64,000 bases of DNA from Chryseobacterium gleum (GCF_900636535.1 NZ_LR134289.1:1178001-1242000); one strand, 5' to 3'; positions 8,418-17,920 are shown, counted from the first letter of the stretch. Notes: a model not told the origin generated them from the sequence alone. Numbers and translations: made by a program.

Positions 8418-8657
8418 TTGTTTGTTGTTTATTTCATTTTTAACAGAGGAGATGGATCTCCTCTGTATTAAAAATCACCTTAAAATTCTATTAAAAATGC
8501 TTGGGAACATGTTTAACACTCGTAGTTAAATCCGGTAATAAATTGATGGGACAAAGATCTGATAAGCTATACGGATTGTAAAATAATTATTGTAAAAATA
8601 GATAGCCATGATTGTAATTTTAAATTTAATAGTATGTAGTTTAAAAATGACATTTTA

Positions 8658-8665
8658 TACTTTTG
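8658..8665 (+). promoter_or_regulatory. Possible -7 box for sensor kinase gene
   Basis: TACTTTTG matches TAnnTTTG and lies 80 nt before the kinase ATG at 8745. The 327-nt divergent intergenic region 8418-8744 holds promoters for both directions and no gene that I can support. Confidence 0.35.
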
Positions 8666-8744
8666 CTGGCCGTTAATTTTTCCTAATTTTATAATAATAA
8701 TTCACTATTTCTATTAAAAAAACACACATAATTTTATACCTGCA

Positions 8745-11735
8745 ATGACGCTTTTTAAAATCCATATCTTTTTTTTATTATTCTGTATACAAATCTGTTA
8801 CAGCCAGCAGATCGCCTCTGTATGGTATGATACAGATAATGGGCTTCCGCAAAACAGTGTGAAGGATATTATAAAAGACAAATATGGATTTATCTGGCTG
8901 AGTACAGAGAACGGACTTGTGCGTTATGACGGATATAATTTTGTAACATACAGCCATCTTCACCTTAAAAACAACAGGTTTACATTCTTCTTTGGAAATA
9001 CAAAAAAAGACTCTATTTATAATTTCACAGCGTACAGTGAAAACACGACTTTAATATCCAAAAGAAATGTAAGTGTACTACAGAAACAGACCCATTGTAT
9101 ACGAAAAATATTACATGATAACAGATCCTATTCTCCCTTCATAAAAAATGGAGTTTTAGAAGAAGCTGATCATGAAAAGTTCTTTATTTATTTCGACAAG
9201 AATGATTATTACCGACTGTCTGGCAATAATGTACAATATAAGAACACAAAATTAGCTCCCATTAAAGGGCTGCATAAGAAGTATATACCGGACACATTTT
9301 GTTTTGATCATAATATCTTCATAATATCCAGGACATTAAGAAAAATTATTAAGATCAGCCAGGGTGAAGTCAGTTACTTAGACGCTCCTGCTATTTTTTT
9401 TCAGGATAATGTCAAGGTCTACTGGAGCCAGATCAACAATCAGTCTTTTATTATTCAGGATCACATTTTGTATAAAGTACTGTATGATCACAATCACCTG
9501 AGCATAAAGAAGATCGCGGTTTATGATCTTAACAAAAACTCTTTATCTTCCATTTACCATGATGAAATCAATAATAAACTCTATCTGGGAACTTTGTCGG
9601 ACGGCCTGAATGTTATCAAATTCAACAACTTTCATATCGTCAATAAATCAGACAGTTCTTATGATAATATTTTTTATGCACAGCTGCCTTACACCACAGA
9701 CAAGGTAATTACCTCTTTCGGAGATGTGTACAGTGAAAACGGGTTGGTAAAGCGGCATCATTTCAATACATCCTGCAGATATTTCCTTTTGTATGATAAT
9801 CAGAAGAATATTATTATTCAGGATAATTTATCGCTTATCCGTTTTTTTAGCAATACCAACTATTCAAAAAAAGAAGTCCTGTACTTTGGGAATACAGCGT
9901 CTTATGTATGGAATATTAATGGTAATTATGTGATCGCATTTCATGGCACATCATTAAAGACCCGGCTTGTTTTTTATAAAGATTCCGGTTTTAAAACTCC
10001 TTTTTTACAATTTTCAATCCCCAATATTGTAACCTCTGTACAGGAATTTGACAGAAACAAATGGCTTGTAGGAACCAGAGATGCCTTATATTGCATAGAA
10101 GCACCCTCTTTTACACCTGAAAAAATATCTTCAAAACCTTTAAACGTAAGGGAAATTGTAAAAACCAGGGATGGTAATCTCTGGATTATGACTCAGGGAA
10201 ACGGCTTTTTTCTTTACAAAAATAAAGAATTAACAAAAATGCCTGAAGATAAGGACGGTTACCTTTTATTTTCACATACTATTCTTGAAGATAAAAACGG
10301 TTTTTTCTGGATCAGCACCAATAATGGACTGTTTCAGGTACTGAAAAGTTCTCTCCTCCACTATTCTAAAGATAATAAAACTCCGGTATATTATTACAGA
10401 TACAGCAAAGAAGATGGATTCAATACAAACGAGTTCAATGGAGGCTGCTCTCCCAGCGCTTCGGTTCTGCAGAATGGAAGTTTTGTTTTCCCTTCTATAA
10501 AAGGGCTGGTGTTTTTTGATCCCACAACGATCAGAAGCTACTATCCTCAGAATTTCTTTATGGAGCGTGTTGTTTTCTATGATTCCGAAAGCAGTATAAA
10601 AGATAACACCATCACTCTTGAGAATAACTTTTACAAAGCCCTGATTCTTGTTGATGTACCTTATTATGCCAACAGAGTAAACCTTGTTATTGAGGCAAAA
10701 TTAAAAGGTTCTAAAAATGAAAAATGGGAAAAGGTAAACAGTGACGGGAAATATTATATTACCAATCTGAATCCCGGAAAATATCAACTTATCGTGAGGG
10801 TTTTAGCTTCCCCAACAGGAAAATATATTTACAGAACTCTTGATATTGACGTAAAATATCTGTTTTACCAAACCTTGTTTTTTAAATTTTTTATTATTTT
10901 ACTCTTTTCAATTATTCTATTTACATTGATCAAACTGAGGATAAGAAGACAGGAACTGAAGAAAAAGGAACTGGAAGACATCATTGAAATAAGAACGCAG
11001 AAACTACTGAAAGCGGTAGCAAAACTTGAATATACCAAAGAACAATTACGTAAAGAAAGTGTTCAGCAAAAGAAATTACTGGAGACCATAAGCCACGATA
11101 TTATCACTCCGGTAAAATACCTTTCCATTACCGCGAAAAAACTCTACGAAACAGATGAACATGATCATTATATACAGAAAAAACACTTTGAAAGCTTTTA
11201 TAAATCTTCTATAGAGTTTTATAATTTCGTTAAAACCTTAAAAGAGTATGCAGAAATTTATAATATTTCTGAAAAGAAAGAAATGTATAACATTTACGAA
11301 GTAATTGAAACCAAAAAAACTCTTTTTGAAGCAGCTGCAAGGGAGCAAAACACACTCATTATTAACAATGTAAAAAATCCCACGTACACAAAAATCAATC
11401 AGAATGTATTGGCAGTTATTATTCATAATTTAATAGACAATGCCATAAAAAATACAACAAACGGAGTGATAGAGCTTTCTACGATTGAGGACGACAGCAT
11501 CTTTTTTCTCGAAGTACGGGATACAGGAAAAGGCATGAGCCCGGAACAAATGAAGTATTATGAAAAGCTTCAGAATAACATTGAAAATGAAAAACTTGTA
11601 TTGCAAAAATACAGTTTGGGATTACACCTTATTCTTCAGTTACTCATGATGATTAATGGTAAAATAGACTTTAAAAACAATACCCCTCATGGAACAATAG
11701 TATCGATTAAAATAAAAAAACAAAAATATGGATAG
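8745..11735 (+). CDS. Reg_prop-type sensor histidine kinase
   Basis: A 996-aa membrane sensor. A signal peptide (residues 1-20) is followed by a periplasmic beta-propeller built from Reg_prop repeats (NGLPQNSVKDIIKDKYGFIW, LEDKNGFFWISTNNGLF), then a Y_Y_Y domain (about 640-705), one membrane segment (about 710-730), a coiled coil, a HisKA domain with the phosphoacceptor His in ISHDIITP, and an HATPase (LIDNAIKN, DTGKGMS). No C-terminal receiver is present; the partner regulator is a separate gene overlapping by 8 nt. The family senses sugars or surface ligands in Bacteroidota. The divergent exported-protein gene at 7500-8417 is a candidate target. Confidence 0.9.
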   Translation: MTLFKIHIFFLLFCIQICYSQQIASVWYDTDNGLPQNSVKDIIKDKYGFIWLSTENGLVRYDGYNFVTYSHLHLKNNRFTFFFGNTKKDSIYNFTAYSENTTLISKRNVSVLQKQTHCIRKILHDNRSYSPFIKNGVLEEADHEKFFIYFDKNDYYRLSGNNVQYKNTKLAPIKGLHKKYIPDTFCFDHNIFIISRTLRKIIKISQGEVSYLDAPAIFFQDNVKVYWSQINNQSFIIQDHILYKVLYDHNHLSIKKIAVYDLNKNSLSSIYHDEINNKLYLGTLSDGLNVIKFNNFHIVNKSDSSYDNIFYAQLPYTTDKVITSFGDVYSENGLVKRHHFNTSCRYFLLYDNQKNIIIQDNLSLIRFFSNTNYSKKEVLYFGNTASYVWNINGNYVIAFHGTSLKTRLVFYKDSGFKTPFLQFSIPNIVTSVQEFDRNKWLVGTRDALYCIEAPSFTPEKISSKPLNVREIVKTRDGNLWIMTQGNGFFLYKNKELTKMPEDKDGYLLFSHTILEDKNGFFWISTNNGLFQVLKSSLLHYSKDNKTPVYYYRYSKEDGFNTNEFNGGCSPSASVLQNGSFVFPSIKGLVFFDPTTIRSYYPQNFFMERVVFYDSESSIKDNTITLENNFYKALILVDVPYYANRVNLVIEAKLKGSKNEKWEKVNSDGKYYITNLNPGKYQLIVRVLASPTGKYIYRTLDIDVKYLFYQTLFFKFFIILLFSIILFTLIKLRIRRQELKKKELEDIIEIRTQKLLKAVAKLEYTKEQLRKESVQQKKLLETISHDIITPVKYLSITAKKLYETDEHDHYIQKKHFESFYKSSIEFYNFVKTLKEYAEIYNISEKKEMYNIYEVIETKKTLFEAAAREQNTLIINNVKNPTYTKINQNVLAVIIHNLIDNAIKNTTNGVIELSTIEDDSIFFLEVRDTGKGMSPEQMKYYEKLQNNIENEKLVLQKYSLGLHLILQLLMMINGKIDFKNNTPHGTIVSIKIKKQKYG

Positions 11736-12366
11736 AAAAATTATTATTGCGGATGATCACTTTGTGGTCAGATTGGGAACCACACTGATTCTGGAGTCTC
11801 ATTATAAAAATATACAGATTTCTTACGCAGAATCTTATACAAATCTTACAGATCAATTACATGCTGAGCAATTCGACTTAGTAATCCTGGATATCAACAT
11901 GCCGGAAAGTAAATACCTGAGCATGATCAGTGAATTAAAAAAGATCCAGCCTGATCTTAAAATTTTAGTATTTTCAGTATATGACAATGATATTGCAATA
12001 CAATACATCATTGAAGGTGCTGATGGGTACATAAATAAATTGTGTGATGAAAATAACATTCTGGAAGCCGTGGGAAGCATCTTTGAAACCGGCACTTATT
12101 ATTCTCCGGATATTGTAAAAAAACTGGTTTCTTCAGCAAAGAAAGAAGCTCCTGCCAATCCTCTGGAATCTTTATCAGAAAGAGAAAAGGAAATATTTGA
12201 TCTGCTGATACAAGGGTATGGTAATATTGAGATTTCTAATGAGCTCAATCTTCACCTGTCTACAGTAAGCACCTATAAAACCAGAATCTACAAAAAGCTG
12301 AACATCAAAAACACAGTAGATCTTGTACGGTTAGGAGACAGAAACCAGGCTCATAAATATAAGTAA
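11728..12366 (+). CDS. NarL/FixJ-family response regulator
   Basis: A 212-aa protein with an N-terminal receiver (acidic pair in IIADDHF, phosphoacceptor Asp in LVILDINMP) and a C-terminal LuxR-type HTH (LSEREKEIFDLLIQGYGNIE, LHLSTVSTYKTRIYKKL). It overlaps the 3' end of the kinase gene by 8 nt, so the two form a two-component pair. A bidirectional terminator lies 45 nt downstream. Confidence 0.92.
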   Translation: MDRKIIIADDHFVVRLGTTLILESHYKNIQISYAESYTNLTDQLHAEQFDLVILDINMPESKYLSMISELKKIQPDLKILVFSVYDNDIAIQYIIEGADGYINKLCDENNILEAVGSIFETGTYYSPDIVKKLVSSAKKEAPANPLESLSEREKEIFDLLIQGYGNIEISNELNLHLSTVSTYKTRIYKKLNIKNTVDLVRLGDRNQAHKYK

Positions 12367-12411
12367 TCACCATCTTACCCAAGAGATTATAAGTATAAAG
12401 GTCGTAACAAA

Positions 12412-12442
12412 AATCCCCTTTATCAGATGGATAAAGGGGATT
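12412..12442. terminator. Bidirectional terminator
   Basis: A perfect 12-bp stem (12412-12423 with 12431-12442) with a 7-nt loop and a GC core CCCC/GGGG. It lies between the response regulator (plus) and the ankyrin gene (minus), which converge. Confidence 0.8.
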
Positions 12443-12487
12443 ACTATTTTAAACAGCAGATACTGTTGAATCATTTTTTACGAATGG

Positions 12488-12991
12488 TTACTGAAGTAAC
12501 TTTACCGCTTCTTCATTATTCTGCATCACAGCATGCTGAAGAGCAGTATTTCCGCGGTTGTCTTTTGCAGTCTTATCCGCTCCGTTCTCCAACAGTAATT
12601 GTATAACTTCCGTCTTTCCAAAAACGGCGGCATAAATAAGTGCCGTAGCGTCATTATAATTCTTTAAATTCACATCCGCCTTATGGGAAATAAGCAGCAA
12701 TATCATTTCTTTATATCCTTTAAATGTAGCTCCCATAAGTGCCGTATTTCCACTTTGATCCTGCAGGTCAGGCTGTGCTCCGTTTTCCAGCAGCCACTTG
12801 GCAGCATTATACTGATTATGATACACTGCCAGAATTAAAGGAGTATAACCTTCCGGATTTCTGGAGTTAACATCCTTTTTAAATTTTGAAATGGCTTCCG
12901 TATCACCAGTTTTTGCATAAGCAAAAATGTCCTGTGCTTTGGCATTATTGACGGCAAAAAGCATAATAATAACGGTAATAAGGCTCTTCAT
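12488..12991 (-). CDS. Exported ankyrin-repeat protein, catalase partner
   Basis: A 167-aa protein with a signal peptide (residues 1-19, ending NAKAQ) and four ankyrin repeats (GYTPLILAVYHNQYNAAKWL, GNTALMGATFKGYKEMI, DATALIYAAVFGKTEVI, GNTALQHAVMQNNEEAV). It starts 5 nt after the catalase stop, so they form one operon. This mirrors Pseudomonas aeruginosa katB-ankB, where the ankyrin protein supports periplasmic catalase activity. By analogy it may help heme loading or anchoring; that is inference. Confidence 0.88.
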   Translation of the reverse strand: MKSLITVIIMLFAVNNAKAQDIFAYAKTGDTEAISKFKKDVNSRNPEGYTPLILAVYHNQYNAAKWLLENGAQPDLQDQSGNTALMGATFKGYKEMILLLISHKADVNLKNYNDATALIYAAVFGKTEVIQLLLENGADKTAKDNRGNTALQHAVMQNNEEAVKLLQ

Positions 12992-12996
12992 TGCTG

Positions 12997-14520
12997 TTAT
13001 TTTGAAGATAATAAAGATTCCAACTGCTGACGGTCCATCTTAACATGTTGAGCCAAACGTTTTCCGTATTCTGAGTCAGCCTGATAAAAGTAGGAAATCA
13101 TTTTTGCCACCACTTTCTTATTGGTTACACTGTTCAGAGCATCCCCTAAATTTTTAATCAGCTGGTCCTGATCCTTTTTAGAAAAAGATCTGTACAGCTC
13201 TCCTGCCTGCTTAAAATTGTTTTCCTTATCAATTTTGCCCTGTACAGAAGTTGTGCCTGCAGGAAATACCGTCTGAGAATATTTGAATTTCTTATTATCA
13301 GTTACTTCCGGTTTTGCTGCTGAAGGCTGGTAGTTTACCTCACCGTTCTGAGTTCTCACAGACATATAACCGTTTTGATTGTAAGTCACAACATCATTTT
13401 TTGCAGCGTTAACAGGCAGTTGCTGAAAGTTTCCACCAATTCTGTGTCTTTGGGTATCGAAATAGGAGAACAGTCTTCCCTGCAGCAGTTTATCCTCAGA
13501 AGGTTCAATCCCCGGAACAAGGGTTCCCGGAGAAAAAGCAGCCTGTTCTACCTGCTGGAAATAATTGGTTGGATTCTGATTAAGAGTCATTGTTCCTGCT
13601 TTAACAGATTTTGCAATAGATTCAGGCCAGATTTTGGTCACATCAAGAGGGTTAAAATCAAGCTTCTCAAAGTCATCTTTTTTTAGCATCTGCACATACA
13701 GATCCCATTTTGGAAAGTTTTTATTCTGAATAGAATTATACAGATCCCTTGTAGCATGTTCTATTTGTGTAGACTGAATTTTATCGGCTTCTTCCTGAGT
13801 AAGATTTCTTTCTCCCTGTTTCGGAACCCATTTGTACTTTACGTAAGTTACTTCACCTTTTGCATTAACCCATTTAAAGGCATGCACTCCGTTTCCCTGC
13901 ATTTCTCTGTAATTCGCAGGAATCCCATAATCAGAGAACAGCCATGTAAGCATATGCGTCGCTTCCGGAATATTGGCCATAAAATCAAATACCCTGTTAT
14001 TATCCGAAGCATTATTGGTAACCGGAGAAGGTTTGAAAGCGTGTACCATATCAGGAAATTTGATTGCATCCCTGATGAAGAATACCGGTAAATTATTACC
14101 TACCAGATCATAATTTCCCTGATCTGTATAAAATTTAACGGCAAATCCTCTCGGATCCCTGAATGTCTCCGGAGATCCCTGCTGGTGCACTACTGTTGAA
14201 AATCTTACCAGCACAGGAGTTTTTTTACCTGCTTTGGATAAAAAGTCTGCCATGGTTACATCAGAAAAATCAGCATCAGCAACAAATTCACCAATAGCTC
14301 CGGCTCCTCTGGCATGCACTACCCTTTCAGGAATTCTTTCCCTGTCAAAAGCAGCTAACTTTTCAATTAGATGAATATCTTCCAATAAAACCGGTCCGTT
14401 ATTTCCTGCTGTTTTAGAATTCTGGTTATCTCCTACAGGACTTCCCGTATTGGTTGTGAGCTGTTGAGAATAGAGTACGGAGGTAATAAGAATCCCCGCT
14501 AGAAAAACACTTTTTTTCAT
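12997..14520 (-). CDS. Exported monofunctional catalase (KatB-like)
   Basis: A 507-aa heme catalase of the small-subunit clade with a signal peptide (residues 1-18), so it acts in the periplasm, removing hydrogen peroxide. The active-site His is in RVVHARGAGAIGEF, the Asn in LVGNNLPVFFIRDA, and the proximal heme ligand Tyr in RLFSYFDTQRHRIG. The segment VVHQQGSPETFRDPRGFA matches the KatB subtype. It forms an operon with the ankyrin gene. The minus-strand -7 box TATATTTG (14549-14542) precedes the ATG. A thioredoxin-like gene is divergent across a 264-nt gap. Confidence 0.93.
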   Translation of the reverse strand: MKKSVFLAGILITSVLYSQQLTTNTGSPVGDNQNSKTAGNNGPVLLEDIHLIEKLAAFDRERIPERVVHARGAGAIGEFVADADFSDVTMADFLSKAGKKTPVLVRFSTVVHQQGSPETFRDPRGFAVKFYTDQGNYDLVGNNLPVFFIRDAIKFPDMVHAFKPSPVTNNASDNNRVFDFMANIPEATHMLTWLFSDYGIPANYREMQGNGVHAFKWVNAKGEVTYVKYKWVPKQGERNLTQEEADKIQSTQIEHATRDLYNSIQNKNFPKWDLYVQMLKKDDFEKLDFNPLDVTKIWPESIAKSVKAGTMTLNQNPTNYFQQVEQAAFSPGTLVPGIEPSEDKLLQGRLFSYFDTQRHRIGGNFQQLPVNAAKNDVVTYNQNGYMSVRTQNGEVNYQPSAAKPEVTDNKKFKYSQTVFPAGTTSVQGKIDKENNFKQAGELYRSFSKKDQDQLIKNLGDALNSVTNKKVVAKMISYFYQADSEYGKRLAQHVKMDRQQLESLLSSK

Positions 14521-14541
14521 AATTTATTATTTATTGTGGGG

Positions 14542-14549
14542 CAAATATA
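14542..14549 (-). promoter_or_regulatory. -7 box of the catalase promoter
   Basis: On the minus strand TATATTTG matches TAnnTTTG exactly, ending 22 nt before the catalase ATG. The expected -33 TTG is absent, which fits an activator-dependent or stress-induced promoter. Confidence 0.5.
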
Positions 14550-14711
14550 GAAAGTTGGTACAGGAAGTTCGTCTTAATAAATTCGATTCAATTAATTCAC
14601 ACAATCTATCACAATTAACAAAACCAATAGACAAAGACTACTATTTTATTAAAAAATATACCTTCTCTAATAAATAAGACTAACTCATCCATGTCAATTA
14701 AAACCGCCTTT

Positions 14712-14733
14712 CTTGTAGTTTAATTTCTACAAG
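14712..14733. promoter_or_regulatory. Inverted repeat between catalase and thioredoxin genes
   Basis: CTTGTAG and CTACAAG are perfect inverted arms separated by 8 bp, in the 264-nt divergent region. The layout fits a dimeric regulator site. It does not match the PerR box as I know it. No T run follows, so a terminator is unlikely. Confidence 0.4.
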
Positions 14734-14784
14734 CAGAATAATTTGTTATATCGAAGATTTATTTAGTTTTACAAAAAAAAACAG

Positions 14785-15300
14785 ATGATAAAAAGAATAA
14801 TATTAATGATAATTATTCCTGCAGCATTTATTTTTCTTGGACTAAAGTTCGTCACAATAAGTAATGAGAATTACATCGCTCCTCATCCATCAAAATCTTC
14901 CGGAAAAATTGAAGACAGCCCTTTCCAAAAAGAATACCTGAATAAAGGCGGAATAATAATCGTAAATGTTTGGGCTACCTGGTGCGAACCTTGTGTTCAG
15001 GAAATGCCTGTATTCAAAAAACTGATAAAAGAGAACCCTGACAAAAAGTTTGTTTTTTTATCCATTGATGAAAATACCGAAAATTTAAAATCCTTTGTTG
15101 CTGAAAATAAAATAAACGATATTACCCTTCAGAATATAAAGTATATTGAAGCCATTAAAAACTTTCTGGGAGGAAATGGGGTATTGGGTTACAGCGCCAT
15201 TCCGTTAACCTTTATTATAAAAGATGGAAAAGTTATTGATAAAAGTGTAGGCAGTATAGATTATACTGAACTTTCCAATAAATTAAAAGCACTCCAATAG
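14785..15300 (+). CDS. TlpA/ResA-like thioredoxin-fold protein
   Basis: A 171-aa protein with an uncleaved or cleavable hydrophobic N-terminus (residues 1-24) that places the domain in the periplasm. The redox motif is WATWCEPC, and the cis-Pro is in SAIPLTF. TlpA/ResA-type proteins reduce disulfides, often for cytochrome or oxidative-stress proteins. It is divergent from the exported catalase, which suggests a shared periplasmic redox role. No partner thiol-disulfide gene is adjacent. Confidence 0.85.
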   Translation: MIKRIILMIIIPAAFIFLGLKFVTISNENYIAPHPSKSSGKIEDSPFQKEYLNKGGIIIVNVWATWCEPCVQEMPVFKKLIKENPDKKFVFLSIDENTENLKSFVAENKINDITLQNIKYIEAIKNFLGGNGVLGYSAIPLTFIIKDGKVIDKSVGSIDYTELSNKLKALQ

Positions 15301-15351
15301 CATAAAGCATTTTAATTTTAGCACGGATGAAAATGTAAATCATCCTCGTTA

Positions 15352-17151
15352 TCAATTTCCAAAATTCACAAAATGCGGAATCTCCGTTGCAAAGCTGTTC
15401 AATGGTAACAGGTTATTACGGTTACTGTTAAAATCAAAAACAGAGTTATTATCAAATGGAACCCGTGGATAGTACATGAAAGAAATCTGAATCCTGTTGA
15501 ACACCAGATACGGATTATTAATTAAAACACCGATTCCGATTTTTGCATTGGCTTTTGTTTTAAACAGCTTATCATCAGGCATTCCCAGCCAGCCCACCGC
15601 TGTTGTTAAATAAGGACTGAAATGAAAATTTTTCCAGGTTTTATTTATAAACAATTGGAGCTGATATCTTAAAACCAGTTTTTTAGTGCCAATGTAATCT
15701 GAATTGTAAACCGGAAATTCGTCCGGGGATGAAAGGTTTATTCTATCCTTATAAGAGTAATTATGCTGCGGATTTCCCAGTGCTAAAGTCGGAGAAAAAA
15801 AATGTCTTGCTTTGGCAAATTTCCAGTCCATAAGATTAGTAAAATACGTTCCGTCAAAGCGGAAAGACTCCCTGTTCTGGCTGTCTTCATTAAAGAATCT
15901 TCCAAACTGTGCTTTCACTGTGAAATATCCCAGATTCGTAAAACGGCCGTAAGATGCTGAAATTCCCACATATGGATTCACTTCTTTATTTCTTGATAAA
16001 CCTCCTCCAATAATATTCACAGAGTTACCATAAGCAATATCCTCCGGCAAATCATACTGGAAAATATTCTTCTGAACAGAGAAGTTTCTCTGAATAAACC
16101 CGACAGACATCAGAAAACTGTTGTAGGAGCTGAAATATTTATACTGGTCTATTCCCGGGCTGTCTTTGTACTGATAATTCTGAAACCTTCCTATAATAGC
16201 AATATTACTGGATACTTTTTCACGCGGATCAGCCGAAACCGGAATCTGGTAACCTCCCCATAAATCCTGGCTGTATACTTTAATTTGAACCTCGGGAAAT
16301 GTGTTAGCTGTATCTGTTGGAAGTAGAACTTTTCGCATAAAATATTCAAATGTAAAACCTCCCGCCCACTTCGTCAGAGGAGAGAAAAAGTCTCTTGTGA
16401 GGCTGAAATTAATTCTTTCATTTTTCGAAAAGTCCCGCTCTCCAAGAATCTGGGCATTGATATAGGTACCAAAAAGATTATGGGTAGTATAGCTTCCTAA
16501 GAGGTAGTTCTGCTTTTCTTTGGAATCGTTTCTGTAAAGGAAGTCAAGCGTATGTCCCAGTCCCAGCACATTCTCTTCCGTAACACCGAGGCCAATTTTA
16601 CTTCCGGAATAACTGATTCTCGGCTTCAGGCTCCAGGAATCAAGTACCCTTACCACAACATCAATAGAATCTTTACTCGAAGTACTGTCAGAAACACTGA
16701 TATTAACCCTGTTTATAAAAGGCATTGCTCTCAGCAAACGTTCAGATTCGTAGAGCTTTTGGGCATTGTACTCTTCTCCCTCTTCAAAAAGTAGAAAATT
16801 ATTGACCGTTGATCTCCTTGTACTGGAATGAAGATGATCCTTTATCCAATCATACCATCTGCCCATTTCTTTACTGTCTTTGGAATTATATCCGAAAGGG
16901 TCGATGGTTTCTATCCTGATATTTCTGATGATTTTTTTGTCATAAGTCTTCTGCGAAAGCTTTTCAGTGTTGGATTTTACAGAAGTAGAATCCGGTTCTC
17001 TACGAAATATAAACCGGTGGATGAATTTGGTAACCTTTCTTTTGTCTGAAAATTTTTCTATTTTATAATAAAGTGAGTCTTTCTTCTCCTGTGCTTGTAA
17101 AAAGAAAAAACCACTTAAAAGGAAAATCAGAGTTACAGTCGTTCTAGCCAT
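15352..17151 (-). CDS. Outer-membrane beta-barrel with POTRA-like N-terminus
   Basis: A 599-aa protein with a signal peptide (residues 1-20). Residues about 75-170 (IIRNIRIETIDPFGY, GEEYNAQKLYESERLLRAM) look like one POTRA domain, as in BamA/TamA/ShlB surface proteins. The rest (about 180-599) alternates polar and aromatic residues, as expected for beta strands of a barrel. It is shorter than BamA and has a single POTRA-like unit. It may insert or export an outer-membrane protein; the substrate is not evident. No operon partner is present. Confidence 0.65.
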   Translation of the reverse strand: MARTTVTLIFLLSGFFFLQAQEKKDSLYYKIEKFSDKRKVTKFIHRFIFRREPDSTSVKSNTEKLSQKTYDKKIIRNIRIETIDPFGYNSKDSKEMGRWYDWIKDHLHSSTRRSTVNNFLLFEEGEEYNAQKLYESERLLRAMPFINRVNISVSDSTSSKDSIDVVVRVLDSWSLKPRISYSGSKIGLGVTEENVLGLGHTLDFLYRNDSKEKQNYLLGSYTTHNLFGTYINAQILGERDFSKNERINFSLTRDFFSPLTKWAGGFTFEYFMRKVLLPTDTANTFPEVQIKVYSQDLWGGYQIPVSADPREKVSSNIAIIGRFQNYQYKDSPGIDQYKYFSSYNSFLMSVGFIQRNFSVQKNIFQYDLPEDIAYGNSVNIIGGGLSRNKEVNPYVGISASYGRFTNLGYFTVKAQFGRFFNEDSQNRESFRFDGTYFTNLMDWKFAKARHFFSPTLALGNPQHNYSYKDRINLSSPDEFPVYNSDYIGTKKLVLRYQLQLFINKTWKNFHFSPYLTTAVGWLGMPDDKLFKTKANAKIGIGVLINNPYLVFNRIQISFMYYPRVPFDNNSVFDFNSNRNNLLPLNSFATEIPHFVNFGN

Positions 17152-17273
17152 TAGTCATCAAAAATTCAATTCAGTTTGTAGTATCAATTTGCAAGCCAAC
17201 AAAAGGCTTTAAGCGTAGAAAAAGCAAAAAAATTATCAGAAACAATAAAGCTGTCCGGCAATAAAATTTTCTT

Positions 17274-17690
17274 CTAGAGCTTAAAAAAGAAATAGACTAC
17301 AGCCACCCATTCTTTTTTTATCCCACGGGCATACCCTATCGTACTTCGGCTTGCATTTTCAACTGTTCCATCATCTTTAATATATCCCAAAGTAGCACGG
17401 CTGCTGTTTTCTACGGTTCCATCTTCCCTCACATAACCAACTGTAGAACGGTTGCCGTTTTCAATAGTTCCATCATTTCTGATATATCCAATCGTTGAAT
17501 GGCTGCTGTTTTCAATCGTTCCGTCATTTCTGATATAACCTGTGGTCGCATGACTGCTGTTTTCAATTGTCCCGTCACTTTTAATGTATCCGATGGTACT
17601 TCGGCTGGCAGATTCAATAGTCTGCCCTTTCGTAAAGACTATACTTGTTATAGTGATGATAAAAAATAGTATTTTTTTCATTTCTTTCAT
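17274..17690 (-). CDS. Exported short-repeat protein (5-fold beta-flower type)
   Basis: A 138-aa protein with a signal peptide (about residues 1-22). Residues 25-125 are six near-identical repeats of about 17 residues built on GYIRNDGTIENSSHSTI, with the pattern GY-(I/V)-(K/R)-x-DGT-(I/V)-EN. Flavobacterial proteins with such repeats are described as beta-flower proteins. The C-terminus is hydrophobic (VAVVYFFFKL). Two ATG starts lie 9 nt apart. The repeats are also similar at DNA level, so copy number may vary between strains. Function unknown. Confidence 0.75.
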   Translation of the reverse strand: MKEMKKILFFIITITSIVFTKGQTIESASRSTIGYIKSDGTIENSSHATTGYIRNDGTIENSSHSTIGYIRNDGTIENGNRSTVGYVREDGTVENSSRATLGYIKDDGTVENASRSTIGYARGIKKEWVAVVYFFFKL

Positions 17691-17845
17691 GTTTTATTTA
17701 AGATTTAAATCTAAGTTAAGATTCTTATTCTGAATTTTCTCTATAACATTAATAAATCAATAAGGATACTGAATATAATACTATACAATTTCAACAATCA
17801 TTACCGAATATGATCACACTCATAATTATCTGGTCCTATTTATCT

Positions 17846-17920
17846 TATTTTTGAGTCTTGTTTATAATTACATCTTACTTGAAATCAGATAAGCTTCCTT
17901 TAGCAGGAAGCTTATTTTAT
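17846..17920 (+). ncRNA. Candidate short RNA with own promoter and terminator
   Basis: TATTTTTG (TAnnTTTG) at 17846-17853 is followed 38 nt later by a perfect 9-bp hairpin AAGCTTCCT/AGGAAGCTT (17891-17913) and a T-rich tail. No credible gene lies between; the reading frame here starts with TTG and lacks family features. The predicted transcript is about 60 nt. A leader peptide or a stray terminator are alternatives. The rest of the 586-nt gap 17691-18276 holds the LacI operator at 18062-18075. Confidence 0.35.
17891..17913 (+). terminator. Plus-strand terminator without an upstream gene
   Basis: A 9-bp perfect stem with a 5-nt loop (TTAGC) is followed by a T-rich run. Nearby plus-strand genes end at 15300, so it needs a local transcript to terminate. 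Confidence 0.7.

Noticed and set aside
15324..15346. Weak hairpin between convergent thioredoxin and outer-membrane genes
   Set aside because: The stem has a bulge and no T run follows, so termination is not supported.
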